Origin: an uncultured Coriobacteriales bacterium
Lineage (GTDB): Bacteria; Actinomycetota; Coriobacteriia; Coriobacteriales; QAMH01
Direction of reading: 5' to 3'
Length of the DNA stretch: 64,000 nt
NCBI GenBank assembly: GCA_934646835.1
Contig: CAKUES010000009.1
Span: 16,949 to 80,948 of the forward strand
The position numbers were made by a program, and so were the translations under genes. Shown here piece after piece: positions 1 to 6,459 of the stretch; position 1 is the stretch's first letter, and the number at the start of each line of letters is the position of its first letter. The notes under the pieces are model-generated. The model searched no databases. It was not told the DNA's origin and was given only the letters and a program-made list of their open reading frames with translations.

Positions 1-783
1 GTCAAGATCGAGGGTGTTCAGCATGAGTTCACCTCCGCGCCCGGTGTCGTCGAGGACGTGACCGACATCGTCTTGAACATCAAGGGACTTGTCTTCTCTG
101 CTATGGGTACCGGCGAGGAAGCCACCGCAACGCTTTCCGCCGAGGGCCCCTGCACTGTGACTGGCGCTGATCTCGAGGTTCCCGCTGAGTTCCAGCTGGT
201 CAACCCGGATCATGTCATCGCCACCCTCGCCGAGGACGCAAAGCTCGAGATGAGCCTGCGCATCGGCGTCGGTCGCGGCTATGTCTCCGCAGAGCGCAAC
301 AAGCGCACCGAGGATCCCATCGGAATCATTCACGTCGATTCTCTGTTCTCCCCGGTCCGCCGCTGCACCATGGATGTCACCGACACCCGTGTCGCTCAGC
401 GTACTGACTACGACAAGCTGATCCTGGAGGTGGAGACCAACGGCTCCATCGACCCGACCTCCGCTGTCTGCCAGTCTGCAAATATCGTCAACCAGCACAT
501 GAGCGCATTCCTCTCCCTCGACGAGAACGCCGAGGAGGCAGAGGTCGCCAGCATCTTCGCCCCCGAGGGTCCGAGCAAGAACACCGAGCTCGAGAAGCAG
601 ATTGAGGACCTGGACCTCTCCGTCCGCTCCTACAACTGCCTGAAGCGCGCCGGCATCCATTCCGTGCGCCAGCTGGTGGAGTATTCTGAGAACGATCTGC
701 TCAATATCCGCAACTTCGGTGCCAAATCGATTGAAGAGGTCAAGGACAAGCTTCAGTCGATGGACCTGAGCCTTAAGATGTAA
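1..783 (+). CDS. rpoA: DNA-directed RNA polymerase subunit alpha, 5' truncated by window edge
   Basis: Alpha subunit of RNA polymerase; it scaffolds core assembly and contacts UP elements and activators. The frame is open from base 1 (VKIEGVQHEF...), so the true start lies outside the window; 260 residues are visible. They include part of the alpha N-terminal domain (ending near visible residue 180), an acidic linker, and the alpha C-terminal domain with the usual LSVRSYNCLKRAGI and FGAKSIEEV helices, ending in a short basic tail. The gene is followed 12 bases later by rplQ, the standard order in bacteria. Identification is secure; only the amino end is missing. Confidence 0.98.
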   Translation, partial: VKIEGVQHEFTSAPGVVEDVTDIVLNIKGLVFSAMGTGEEATATLSAEGPCTVTGADLEVPAEFQLVNPDHVIATLAEDAKLEMSLRIGVGRGYVSAERNKRTEDPIGIIHVDSLFSPVRRCTMDVTDTRVAQRTDYDKLILEVETNGSIDPTSAVCQSANIVNQHMSAFLSLDENAEEAEVASIFAPEGPSKNTELEKQIEDLDLSVRSYNCLKRAGIHSVRQLVEYSENDLLNIRNFGAKSIEEVKDKLQSMDLSLKM

Positions 784-795
784 GTAGGAGAAGCA

Positions 796-1266
796 ATGAG
801 GCATTACAAGAAGGGCCGTAAGCTTGGCACTGATGCCAGCCACACTAAGGCCATTAAGAAGAACCTGTTGGTGAACCTGTTCACCAACGATCGTATCAAG
901 ACCGTCGAGTCTCGTGCCAAGGAGGTGCGTGGCGAGGTTGACCGCGTCATCACCTGGGCAAAGAAGGGCGATCTGCATTCCCGCCGTCTGGCCATCGCCA
1001 AGGTTGGCGACAAGGAGCTCGTCCGCGAGGTCTTTGAGAAGGCAGCACAGGGCATGTGGGCTGACCGCAACGGCGGTTACACCCGCATCATGAAGCTCGG
1101 CCCCCGCAAGGGCGACAACGCCCCCATGGTCATCCTCGAGCTCGTGACCGAGGCCTGCACCCCCAAGGTCAAGGCTGAGGCCCCCAAGGCTGTCGAGGCC
1201 GAGGCTCCCAAGGCTGAGGAGACTGCAGCTGAGGAGACCACCGAGGCAGAGGCTACTCAGGAGTAA
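796..1266 (+). CDS. rplQ: 50S ribosomal protein L17
   Basis: Large-subunit ribosomal protein L17, which sits near the peptide exit tunnel. Residues 1-116 are the typical L17 fold (MRHYKKGRKLGTDASH, then TNDRIKTVESRAKEVRG and GGYTRIMKLGPRKGDNAPM). Residues 117-156 form an Ala/Glu/Lys/Pro-rich tail, of a kind common in actinobacterial L17. The start has a good ribosome binding site (TAGGAGAAGC) and lies 12 bases after rpoA, so the two are co-transcribed. Nothing is unusual apart from the tail. Confidence 0.98.
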   Translation: MRHYKKGRKLGTDASHTKAIKKNLLVNLFTNDRIKTVESRAKEVRGEVDRVITWAKKGDLHSRRLAIAKVGDKELVREVFEKAAQGMWADRNGGYTRIMKLGPRKGDNAPMVILELVTEACTPKVKAEAPKAVEAEAPKAEETAAEETTEAEATQE

Positions 1267-1299
1267 GTCCCTGGGATAATCCCTTAGGTGGTGAACAAC

Positions 1300-2127
1300 A
1301 TGCTGGCATTTGGCAGTTACATGCCGGGGTCCAGCGTTATTCATCAAGCAAATGCGCAGGTTAAGATTATCTTGGCCTGCGCATTTTCTGTATGTGCGCT
1401 TGCTGCGGGCTCATGGATAGCGCTGGGGGCACTCGCGCTCGCGGTGTTTGTCTGCTTTGCGCTTGCGCGCGTGGACGTACGCTCTGCCCTGGCGGGCGTC
1501 ATCCCCCTTGCAATTCTTCTCGGCTTTACGGTACTCGCGCATACGGTAAGCCCCGCGAGCGTGGGTTGCAGCGCCGCGGCGACGCAGCCGGGCTCATTGG
1601 GCTTCGAGCAATGTGCGGTGCTCGGCGATGCGGTCGCGTTGACGCTCGACGGGTTTATCGTCGGTCTCTTCTTTGCAGCGAGAATCGCATTGGTTATCAC
1701 CGCCTGCTCGCTTTTGACCTTCACAACGACGCAGTTGGCGATTGTGCAGGGCCTTCTGTCGCTTCTGAAGCCCCTCAGAGCCATCAGGCTGCCTGTGGAT
1801 GATATCTGCACCATCATCTCGATTGCGCTGCGTTTCGTACCGCTCATCACGACGCAGCTGCAGCAAATCAAGCGCGCTCGCGAGGCGAGGGGTGTGCTGT
1901 TTGCAGGAGGCGGCGCCGTTGCGTCAATCAAGGCGTGGTGTGGGGTGCTGACACCGTTGTTTGTATCGCTGTTCAGGCAGGCGGACGTGCTTGCTCGCGC
2001 GATGGATGCGCGTTGCTATGGCTTTGCCCGGCGCGTGTCGTTGTATGAGAGCAGGTTTGGAGTGAGGGACTTTGCCGCATGTGCTGTGGGCGTAGCGGGC
2101 ATGGTCCTTATGGTGGTTTTGCTTTAG
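1300..2127 (+). CDS. ecfT: energy-coupling factor transporter transmembrane protein EcfT
   Basis: Membrane scaffold of an ECF-type vitamin/metal importer, coupling substrate-binding S subunits to the EcfA ATPases. 275 residues with about six hydrophobic segments. Counting from the upstream GTG at 1288, the two cytoplasmic coupling motifs are AREARG (about residues 197-202) and AMDARCYG (about 238-245), both typical of the family. ATG 1300 is preferred because AGGTGGTG lies six bases upstream; GTG 1288 is an alternative. The gene sits between rplQ and truA, where many Gram-positive bacteria place ecfA1-ecfA2-ecfT, but no ATPase gene is present here. Its ATPases must be encoded elsewhere, or it works with other partners. 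Confidence 0.9.
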   Translation: MLAFGSYMPGSSVIHQANAQVKIILACAFSVCALAAGSWIALGALALAVFVCFALARVDVRSALAGVIPLAILLGFTVLAHTVSPASVGCSAAATQPGSLGFEQCAVLGDAVALTLDGFIVGLFFAARIALVITACSLLTFTTTQLAIVQGLLSLLKPLRAIRLPVDDICTIISIALRFVPLITTQLQQIKRAREARGVLFAGGGAVASIKAWCGVLTPLFVSLFRQADVLARAMDARCYGFARRVSLYESRFGVRDFAACAVGVAGMVLMVVLL

Positions 2128-2141
2128 TGAAAGGCATTTGT

Positions 2142-2942
2142 GTGGACAAGGTGAGGCTTGTTATCGGGCTGGGCTATGACGGAGCGGGCTTCTGCGGCTT
2201 TGCAAAGCAGAAGGACGAGGGCATCCGCACGGTCCAGGAGTGCTTGGAAAACGCCCTTGCAACGGTGTTTCGTTGCGAGGTGCCCACGGTGTGCGCAGGG
2301 CGCACAGACACGGGTGTGCATGCGCTCGACCAGTACGTGAGCTGCGATGTCCCTGCAAGCGCGCTTGAAGGCAAGTCCTCGTACTCGCTCGTCAAGTCGC
2401 TCAATGCGCTGACCGACGAGGATATCAACGTCCGCTTGGTGGCTCGCGCTGTCGACCCTGAGTTCTCCGCGCGCTTTAGCGTCGATTGGCGCGAGTACCG
2501 CTACCGCATCATCTATGGCAGCGTGCCGCCGCTGTTCATGAGGCGCTTTGCCTGGTGGGAGAAAGCAAACCTCGATGTCGACGCCATGCGTGAGGCGGCA
2601 GCCTATCTGGTGGGCGAGCATGACTTCAAGTCTTTTTGCAAGGCGGAAAGCGCCATCGACAAGAACACTGTGCGAGAGGTAAAAAGCATCGAGTTGTTCG
2701 AGGAAGAGCAGATGGGGGAGCGTTGCCTGGTGGTGCGCGTGGTCGGCAACGCCTTCCTGCACTCCATGATTCGCACCATCGTCGGCACCCTCGTCGAGGT
2801 GGGTTGCTCCCGCAGGAAGCCGGAGTGGGCCAAGCAGGTGCTCGAGGCACGCGACAGGACGGCTGCGGGCAAGAACGCACCGGCGTGTGGCCTGGTGTTC
2901 CACAAGGTTACCTACCCTGCAGGCTCCTGGGAGGAGTTCTAG
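2142..2942 (+). CDS. truA: tRNA pseudouridine(38-40) synthase TruA
   Basis: Isomerises uridines 38-40 in the anticodon stem-loop of tRNAs. The catalytic aspartate lies in the canonical CAGRTDTGVHALDQ motif, and the later YRYRI, FKSFC and VVRVVGNAFLHSMIRTIVG segments are characteristic. With the GTG at 2142 (AAAGG six to seven bases upstream) the protein is 266 residues beginning DKVRLVIGLGYDG, matching family length. GTG 2127, overlapping the ecfT stop by one base, is a possible alternative. It is the last gene of the rpoA-rplQ-ecfT-truA run. Confidence 0.95.
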   Translation: MDKVRLVIGLGYDGAGFCGFAKQKDEGIRTVQECLENALATVFRCEVPTVCAGRTDTGVHALDQYVSCDVPASALEGKSSYSLVKSLNALTDEDINVRLVARAVDPEFSARFSVDWREYRYRIIYGSVPPLFMRRFAWWEKANLDVDAMREAAAYLVGEHDFKSFCKAESAIDKNTVREVKSIELFEEEQMGERCLVVRVVGNAFLHSMIRTIVGTLVEVGCSRRKPEWAKQVLEARDRTAAGKNAPACGLVFHKVTYPAGSWEEF

Positions 2943-2966
2943 GGGAGCTGTTGATTCTGCGAAGTA

Positions 2967-2995
2967 TAGGGGGAGGGAAAGGGTCCCTCCCCCTA
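2967..2995. repeat. hairpin of the GGGAGGG/CCCTCCC dispersed family
   Basis: Arms TAGGGGGAGGGA and TCCCTCCCCCTA pair perfectly around a 5-base loop. It has the same core as elements near 27000, 28010, 41075, 46290, 54230 and 63800. It lies just after truA, but no U-tract follows, so it is not a classical terminator. Confidence 0.75.
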
Positions 2996-3080
2996 CGTTT
3001 AGCGTTGCATGCAAGGCAAGCGCAGGCATCCAATGTGTACCAGTGACAAGTTGGATGCCGGTTGTGTTGGGGAGCCCAGA

Positions 3081-3113
3081 TGGCACACTTTGTCACTGGC
3101 ACAATGTGTGTCA
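3081..3113. repeat. 33-bp dispersed repeat (CACACTTTGTCACTGGCAC family)
   Basis: The 33 bases match the reverse complement of 18600-18632 at 31 of 33 positions. A diverged inverted half-copy (CCAGTGACAA) lies at 3040-3049, so this site can also form a hairpin. Confidence 0.75.
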
Positions 3114-3253
3114 TGTGTTTGACGTCGCGTATTGGGCGGGGCTCATCGTTACCGCTTGGCATCCAAGAGCGCGTCTGCGTGACGAATCAAAGGTGCGCGA
3201 GTAAACTTAACCAAGCGTAAAATCGCAAGCATAGCCGTTCTGAAAGGAAGATC

Positions 3254-3475
3254 ATGGCTGTTATCGATTCCGTAAAGCAGATCCTGGAGAAGAACCTCTC
3301 CATCGACCCCACCAACGTCACCGAGGATTCCACCCTCGAGTCTCTGGACATCGATTCTTTGGACTTGGTGGAGCTCATCTGCGACCTGGAGGACGTTGAG
3401 GATATCGACTTTGGCGAGCCTGAGGGCCTGACCACGGTCGGCGACATCGTCAAGCACGTCGAGAGCCTCAAGTAA
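3254..3475 (+). CDS. acpP: acyl carrier protein
   Basis: 73-residue acyl carrier protein. The phosphopantetheine attachment serine lies in the DSLDLVELI motif (LDIDSLDLVEL, Ser near residue 36), and the sequence is acidic throughout as expected. ATG 3254 has GAAAGGAAG upstream. It would carry acyl groups for fatty-acid or specialised lipid assembly. The next gene is a FabD-like protein without catalytic residues, so this ACP may not be loaded in the textbook way here. Confidence 0.93.
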   Translation: MAVIDSVKQILEKNLSIDPTNVTEDSTLESLDIDSLDLVELICDLEDVEDIDFGEPEGLTTVGDIVKHVESLK

Positions 3476-3509
3476 ATAGCAGCCCGTGCGATAAGGTGCG
3501 GGTACAGTG

Positions 3510-3540
3510 CGCAGGGCGGAGCATGGTTTTCCGCCCTGCG
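3510..3540 (+). terminator. stem-loop between acpP and the FabD-like gene
   Basis: A 10-bp stem CGCAGGGCGG / CCGCCCTGCG encloses an 11-base loop. No U-tract follows, so it may be an mRNA processing or attenuation structure rather than a full terminator. Confidence 0.5.
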
Positions 3541-3608
3541 TGCGTAAACGAGCTGGCGCAGGGCATGCGCTGGCGTAAACCGAGCATTTCCCTTGAGTAG
3601 GAGAACCT

Positions 3609-4532
3609 GTGAGCAAGATCGCCTTTCTGTGTCCCGGATACGCATCGGAAGTCGTCGGAATGGGAGTCGACTTCGTCGGCCGCACTTCTTGGGGTGCGGA
3701 CTACTTCGAGGAGGTCAAGGCGATTTGCGGTCTTGATATCTTCGACATGTGCATGAACGGCCCCCAAGAGGAGCTGAGCCAGACGCAAAACGCCCAACCT
3801 GCCCTTGCTGCGACGTCGATCGCCATTGCCCGTGCACTGCGCGAGCGCGGTGTTGAGCCCGCGGCAGTGGCCGGCATCGGCGAGGGCGAGTATGCGGCGC
3901 ATGTCATCGCTGGCACGGTCGACATGAACTCCGCCTTCGAGCTCGTGGCGCGCCGCGGAGCGCTCACGGCCATGGCCGCCCATATCAACGGCGGCAAGAC
4001 CGCGGAGTTTCTTGGCTGTACTAAGGAGCAGGCGGACCAGCTGTGCGCGTCCTTTGGCGGCAAGATCGCCGTTTGCGCCGAGCTCAGCCCATCTCGTATG
4101 GCGATCAGCGGAGACGCCGAGATGCTGGAGGCGGCGGTTGCGCAGTGGCGCGAGGGCAAGGGTTCCGTGAAGGTTTACGACGGCGACGTCGCGTTCAACG
4201 GCAAGCTCATGCGCTCCGTGTCGACGGGGATGGGCATGGCGCTCAAGAACACGCTCTTCGGGCCTGGAGAGGTACCCGTTTACTGCAACCTGACTGGTGC
4301 GCGCTTCGACCACATGCGCTCGCCCGAGCTGCTTGGCGAGCAGGTCACGTCTCCCGTGCTGTGGCGTCAGACCATCGAGGCGATGCTCGAAGACGGCGTC
4401 GACACCTTCATCCAGTGCGGACCGGGTACGACGGCCCTCGACGCCGCGCGTGAAACGGCTCAGGCGCTTGGCGCAGAAGTGGCGTTTCACAAGGTCGCCA
4501 CAGCAGAAGACGTCATGTTCGCAAAGCTCTAG
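3609..4532 (+). CDS. FabD-like malonyltransferase homologue lacking catalytic residues
   Basis: 307 residues, matching malonyl-CoA:ACP transacylase (FabD) in length and fold landmarks: N-terminal FLCPGYASEVVGMG, QTQNAQPAL, RRGALT, and the C-terminal QCGPGTTALDA. The active-site elements are changed. The nucleophile elbow GHSLGEY reads GIGEGEY (residues 89-95), so Ser is Gly and the preceding His is Ile. The catalytic His motif FHSxLM reads FNGKLM (Asn197). The N-terminal GQGSQ loop reads GYASE. The protein probably cannot transfer malonyl groups and may instead be a scaffold or regulator that binds the ACP encoded just upstream. GTG start with TAGGAGAAC upstream. Confidence 0.8.
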   Translation: MSKIAFLCPGYASEVVGMGVDFVGRTSWGADYFEEVKAICGLDIFDMCMNGPQEELSQTQNAQPALAATSIAIARALRERGVEPAAVAGIGEGEYAAHVIAGTVDMNSAFELVARRGALTAMAAHINGGKTAEFLGCTKEQADQLCASFGGKIAVCAELSPSRMAISGDAEMLEAAVAQWREGKGSVKVYDGDVAFNGKLMRSVSTGMGMALKNTLFGPGEVPVYCNLTGARFDHMRSPELLGEQVTSPVLWRQTIEAMLEDGVDTFIQCGPGTTALDAARETAQALGAEVAFHKVATAEDVMFAKL

Positions 4533-4553
4533 GCATCAAGGGAAGGCAGTTTC

Positions 4554-5027
4554 ATGGGAAAGTTCCAAGCCTGGTTCTCGAACTTCATGAGGGGACGCTA
4601 CGGTTACGACGACCTGACGCGCACGCTGTTCACCGCTGTGATCGCAGTGCTGGTCGTCTCGATTGTATGCAATCTGCTCGGTCACTTTGGCGGCTCGCTG
4701 TTCTACGTCATCAGCTCCGTGACCAACTTCATCGGCACGATCTTGATTTTCTATGCGCTGTTCAGGGTGTTTTCTCGAAACCACGTTGCGCGTCGGGCGG
4801 AAAACGAGAGGTTCCTCGCGCGCAAGCGCAATGTCGAGCAAAAGCGCGGATCCAAGGGCAAGGGTACTGCTAACAGGGATAGGCAGCAGACACCCAGGAA
4901 AGACGAGGTAAATTACAAGTACCTCGACTGTCCGCATTGCCATCAAGCGATGCGTGTGCCGCGCGGCAAGGGCAAGATTGCCGTAAAATGCCCCAAGTGC
5001 GGGGAGAGTACGATTACGGAAAGCTAA
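4554..5027 (+). CDS. membrane protein with C-terminal zinc ribbon
   Basis: 157 residues of unknown function. Two hydrophobic segments (about residues 25-45 and 50-70) are followed by a basic linker and a C-terminal zinc ribbon with CPHC and CPKC pairs (about residues 123-126 and 144-147). Similar zinc-ribbon membrane proteins occur in Actinobacteria without an assigned role. It starts 21 bases after the FabD-like gene behind GGGAAGGCAG and is probably co-transcribed with it. It may bind nucleic acid or protein at the membrane, but that is a guess. Confidence 0.75.
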   Translation: MGKFQAWFSNFMRGRYGYDDLTRTLFTAVIAVLVVSIVCNLLGHFGGSLFYVISSVTNFIGTILIFYALFRVFSRNHVARRAENERFLARKRNVEQKRGSKGKGTANRDRQQTPRKDEVNYKYLDCPHCHQAMRVPRGKGKIAVKCPKCGESTITES

Positions 5028-5060
5028 GGGCCCCAAGACGGGCTGGAGGATAGTTACTTT

Positions 5061-5537
5061 ATGGGAGAACTGGGAACAATCGAGCGAGAGCACGAGGAAT
5101 ATGGCGTTGGCCAGGGTGAGAACCTCAAGGTCTTCGAGAAGACGTGGGGACATCGCGTACTGATGGGCCTGTCTGTGTGCATGTTCGCCGCGGGCATCGT
5201 GCTTGCGATCTACTGCGGGCTGCGCATCGGCAGCGTCAAGGACCTTGTCGAGCTCAGCGTTAACTTCCAGCTGGCATACGCCTTCTACTGCACGGGCCTC
5301 GTGCTCGGCATCGGCATGATCCCGCCGGCGATTTTGGGAGTCTATGCGGCAACGCATCCCAAGTTCGCGATCGCGGCTATGGTTGCTGCAGTGGTTGCGC
5401 TGGTCTTGATCGTCGCCTTCGTGGTCTACGCTATCTCGATCGGTGGCCAGGTCTTCAGCATCGTGATGTTCTCGGTGTTGTTTGCGATCGTGCCGGTCTT
5501 GTACTTGGCTTCTGCTGTGAAGATCAGGCATAACTAG
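5061..5537 (+). CDS. four-helix membrane protein of unknown function
   Basis: 158 residues. A short hydrophilic N-terminus is followed by four hydrophobic segments (about residues 35-55, 70-95, 102-125, 128-150) and a short basic tail. No family motif is recognised. It follows the zinc-ribbon gene by 33 bases (CTGGAGGATAG upstream) and ends just before a strong terminator, so it closes the acpP-to-5537 transcription unit. Confidence 0.7.
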   Translation: MGELGTIEREHEEYGVGQGENLKVFEKTWGHRVLMGLSVCMFAAGIVLAIYCGLRIGSVKDLVELSVNFQLAYAFYCTGLVLGIGMIPPAILGVYAATHPKFAIAAMVAAVVALVLIVAFVVYAISIGGQVFSIVMFSVLFAIVPVLYLASAVKIRHN

Positions 5538-5554
5538 CACGTATGGAGATGATG

Positions 5555-5587
5555 AGGGCGGTCCCGTGTGGGGCCGCCCTTTTTTTG
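5555..5587 (+). terminator. rho-independent terminator
   Basis: GC-rich stem AGGGCGG-CCC / GGG-CCGCCCT followed by seven T residues, 17 bases after the preceding stop. Confidence 0.9.
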
Positions 5588-5699
5588 TGCCTGGTGTCTA
5601 GAATGACCTGGTCACAATCGGTCGCGAGGCTGATGCTAAACCCTGCAGGTCCGTCCAGAATGACGGAATCTGCGGGTTGACACCTGAAAAATTGGCTTC

Positions 5700-6278
5700 C
5701 TAGTCCAGCAGCTTCTCGAGCATGGGGGCCAGGCGTTTGATGGGAAGGCCGACGACGTTGTCGAAGTCGCCGTCGATGTGGTCGACGAGCTTGCCGCCCT
5801 CGCCCTGGATGCCGTAGGCACCGGCCTTGTCCATGGGCTCGCCGCCGGCGACGTAGGCCTCGATTTCTGCTGTGCTGAGTGCGCGGAAGGTGACGTCGGT
5901 TTCCTCGGCGAAGGTCTGGATATCGTCTCCGTCGATGACGCAGACGCCGGTGATGACCTGGTGCGTCTTGCCGGAGAGCTCGCCGAGCATGCGGCAGGCG
6001 TCTGCGGCGTCGGCAGGCTTGCCGTAGATGGTGTTGCCGAGGGCCACGATGGTGTCGGCGCCGACGACAAGAGCGCCTTGTGCATCCTGCGCGTCAAGGC
6101 TCCGTGCGACCGCCTCCGCCTTCAAGCGCGCAAGAGACGCGGCAATCTGGGCGGGGGAGAGGGCGGGGTCGTAGCTTTCCTGGGCGTTGCTGGTCTTAAC
6201 AGCGAACTCGAAGCCTGCGCGGCTCATGAGCTCGCGGCGGCGGGGCGAGCCGCTGCCCAGGATGATGTGCTTTGCCAT
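5700..6278 (-). CDS. maf: Maf-family nucleoside triphosphate pyrophosphatase
   Basis: House-cleaning pyrophosphatase that hydrolyses non-canonical or methylated NTPs. The motifs are clear: GSGSPRRREL at the N-terminus, VVGADTIVALGNTIYGKP, and the central GKTHQVITGVCV. Starting at the ATG at 6278 gives 192 residues, the normal Maf length; AAAGGAATCG lies just upstream on the minus strand. A longer open frame to 6383 has no supporting ribosome binding site. The gene runs toward the acpP cluster terminator and stands alone. Confidence 0.93.
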   Translation of the reverse strand: MAKHIILGSGSPRRRELMSRAGFEFAVKTSNAQESYDPALSPAQIAASLARLKAEAVARSLDAQDAQGALVVGADTIVALGNTIYGKPADAADACRMLGELSGKTHQVITGVCVIDGDDIQTFAEETDVTFRALSTAEIEAYVAGGEPMDKAGAYGIQGEGGKLVDHIDGDFDNVVGLPIKRLAPMLEKLLD

Positions 6279-6405
6279 GTCGGCGATTCCTTTCTTCGTG
6301 TGCTCAATCGCAATGATCGCATTGCCGATGCCTGGCGGTTGAGCGCCTGGTTGTGCCGGCAATGTCTCTCTTGGTTTTCTCACAGGATTCTAACGCAGGG
6401 CGAGG

Positions 6406-6428
6406 GTGTCGGCTTGGTCTGATAAGGT
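6406..6428 (+). promoter_or_regulatory. candidate DNA-damage-type promoter upstream of the LuxR regulator
   Basis: GTGTCGGCT, then 8 bases, then TAAGGT. This fits the actinobacterial TTGTCRGTG-N8-TAnnnT form with the core TGTCGG intact. It lies 31 bases before the start codon at 6460. See the other four sites. Confidence 0.45.
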
Positions 6429-6459
6429 GGAGGAACGTGTCAGACCAAAGGATGAGGGT

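Larger units (their letters stand above)
2943..3253. other. repeat-bearing spacer between truA and acpP
   Basis: No convincing coding sequence. The spacer holds a 12-bp perfect hairpin (2967-2995), a short inverted repeat GGCATCCAA/TTGGATGCC (3025-3033 and 3051-3059), and one copy of a 33-bp dispersed repeat (3081-3113). The last 60 bases are AT-richer and probably hold the acpP promoter, but no -35/-10 pair stands out. Confidence 0.7.
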
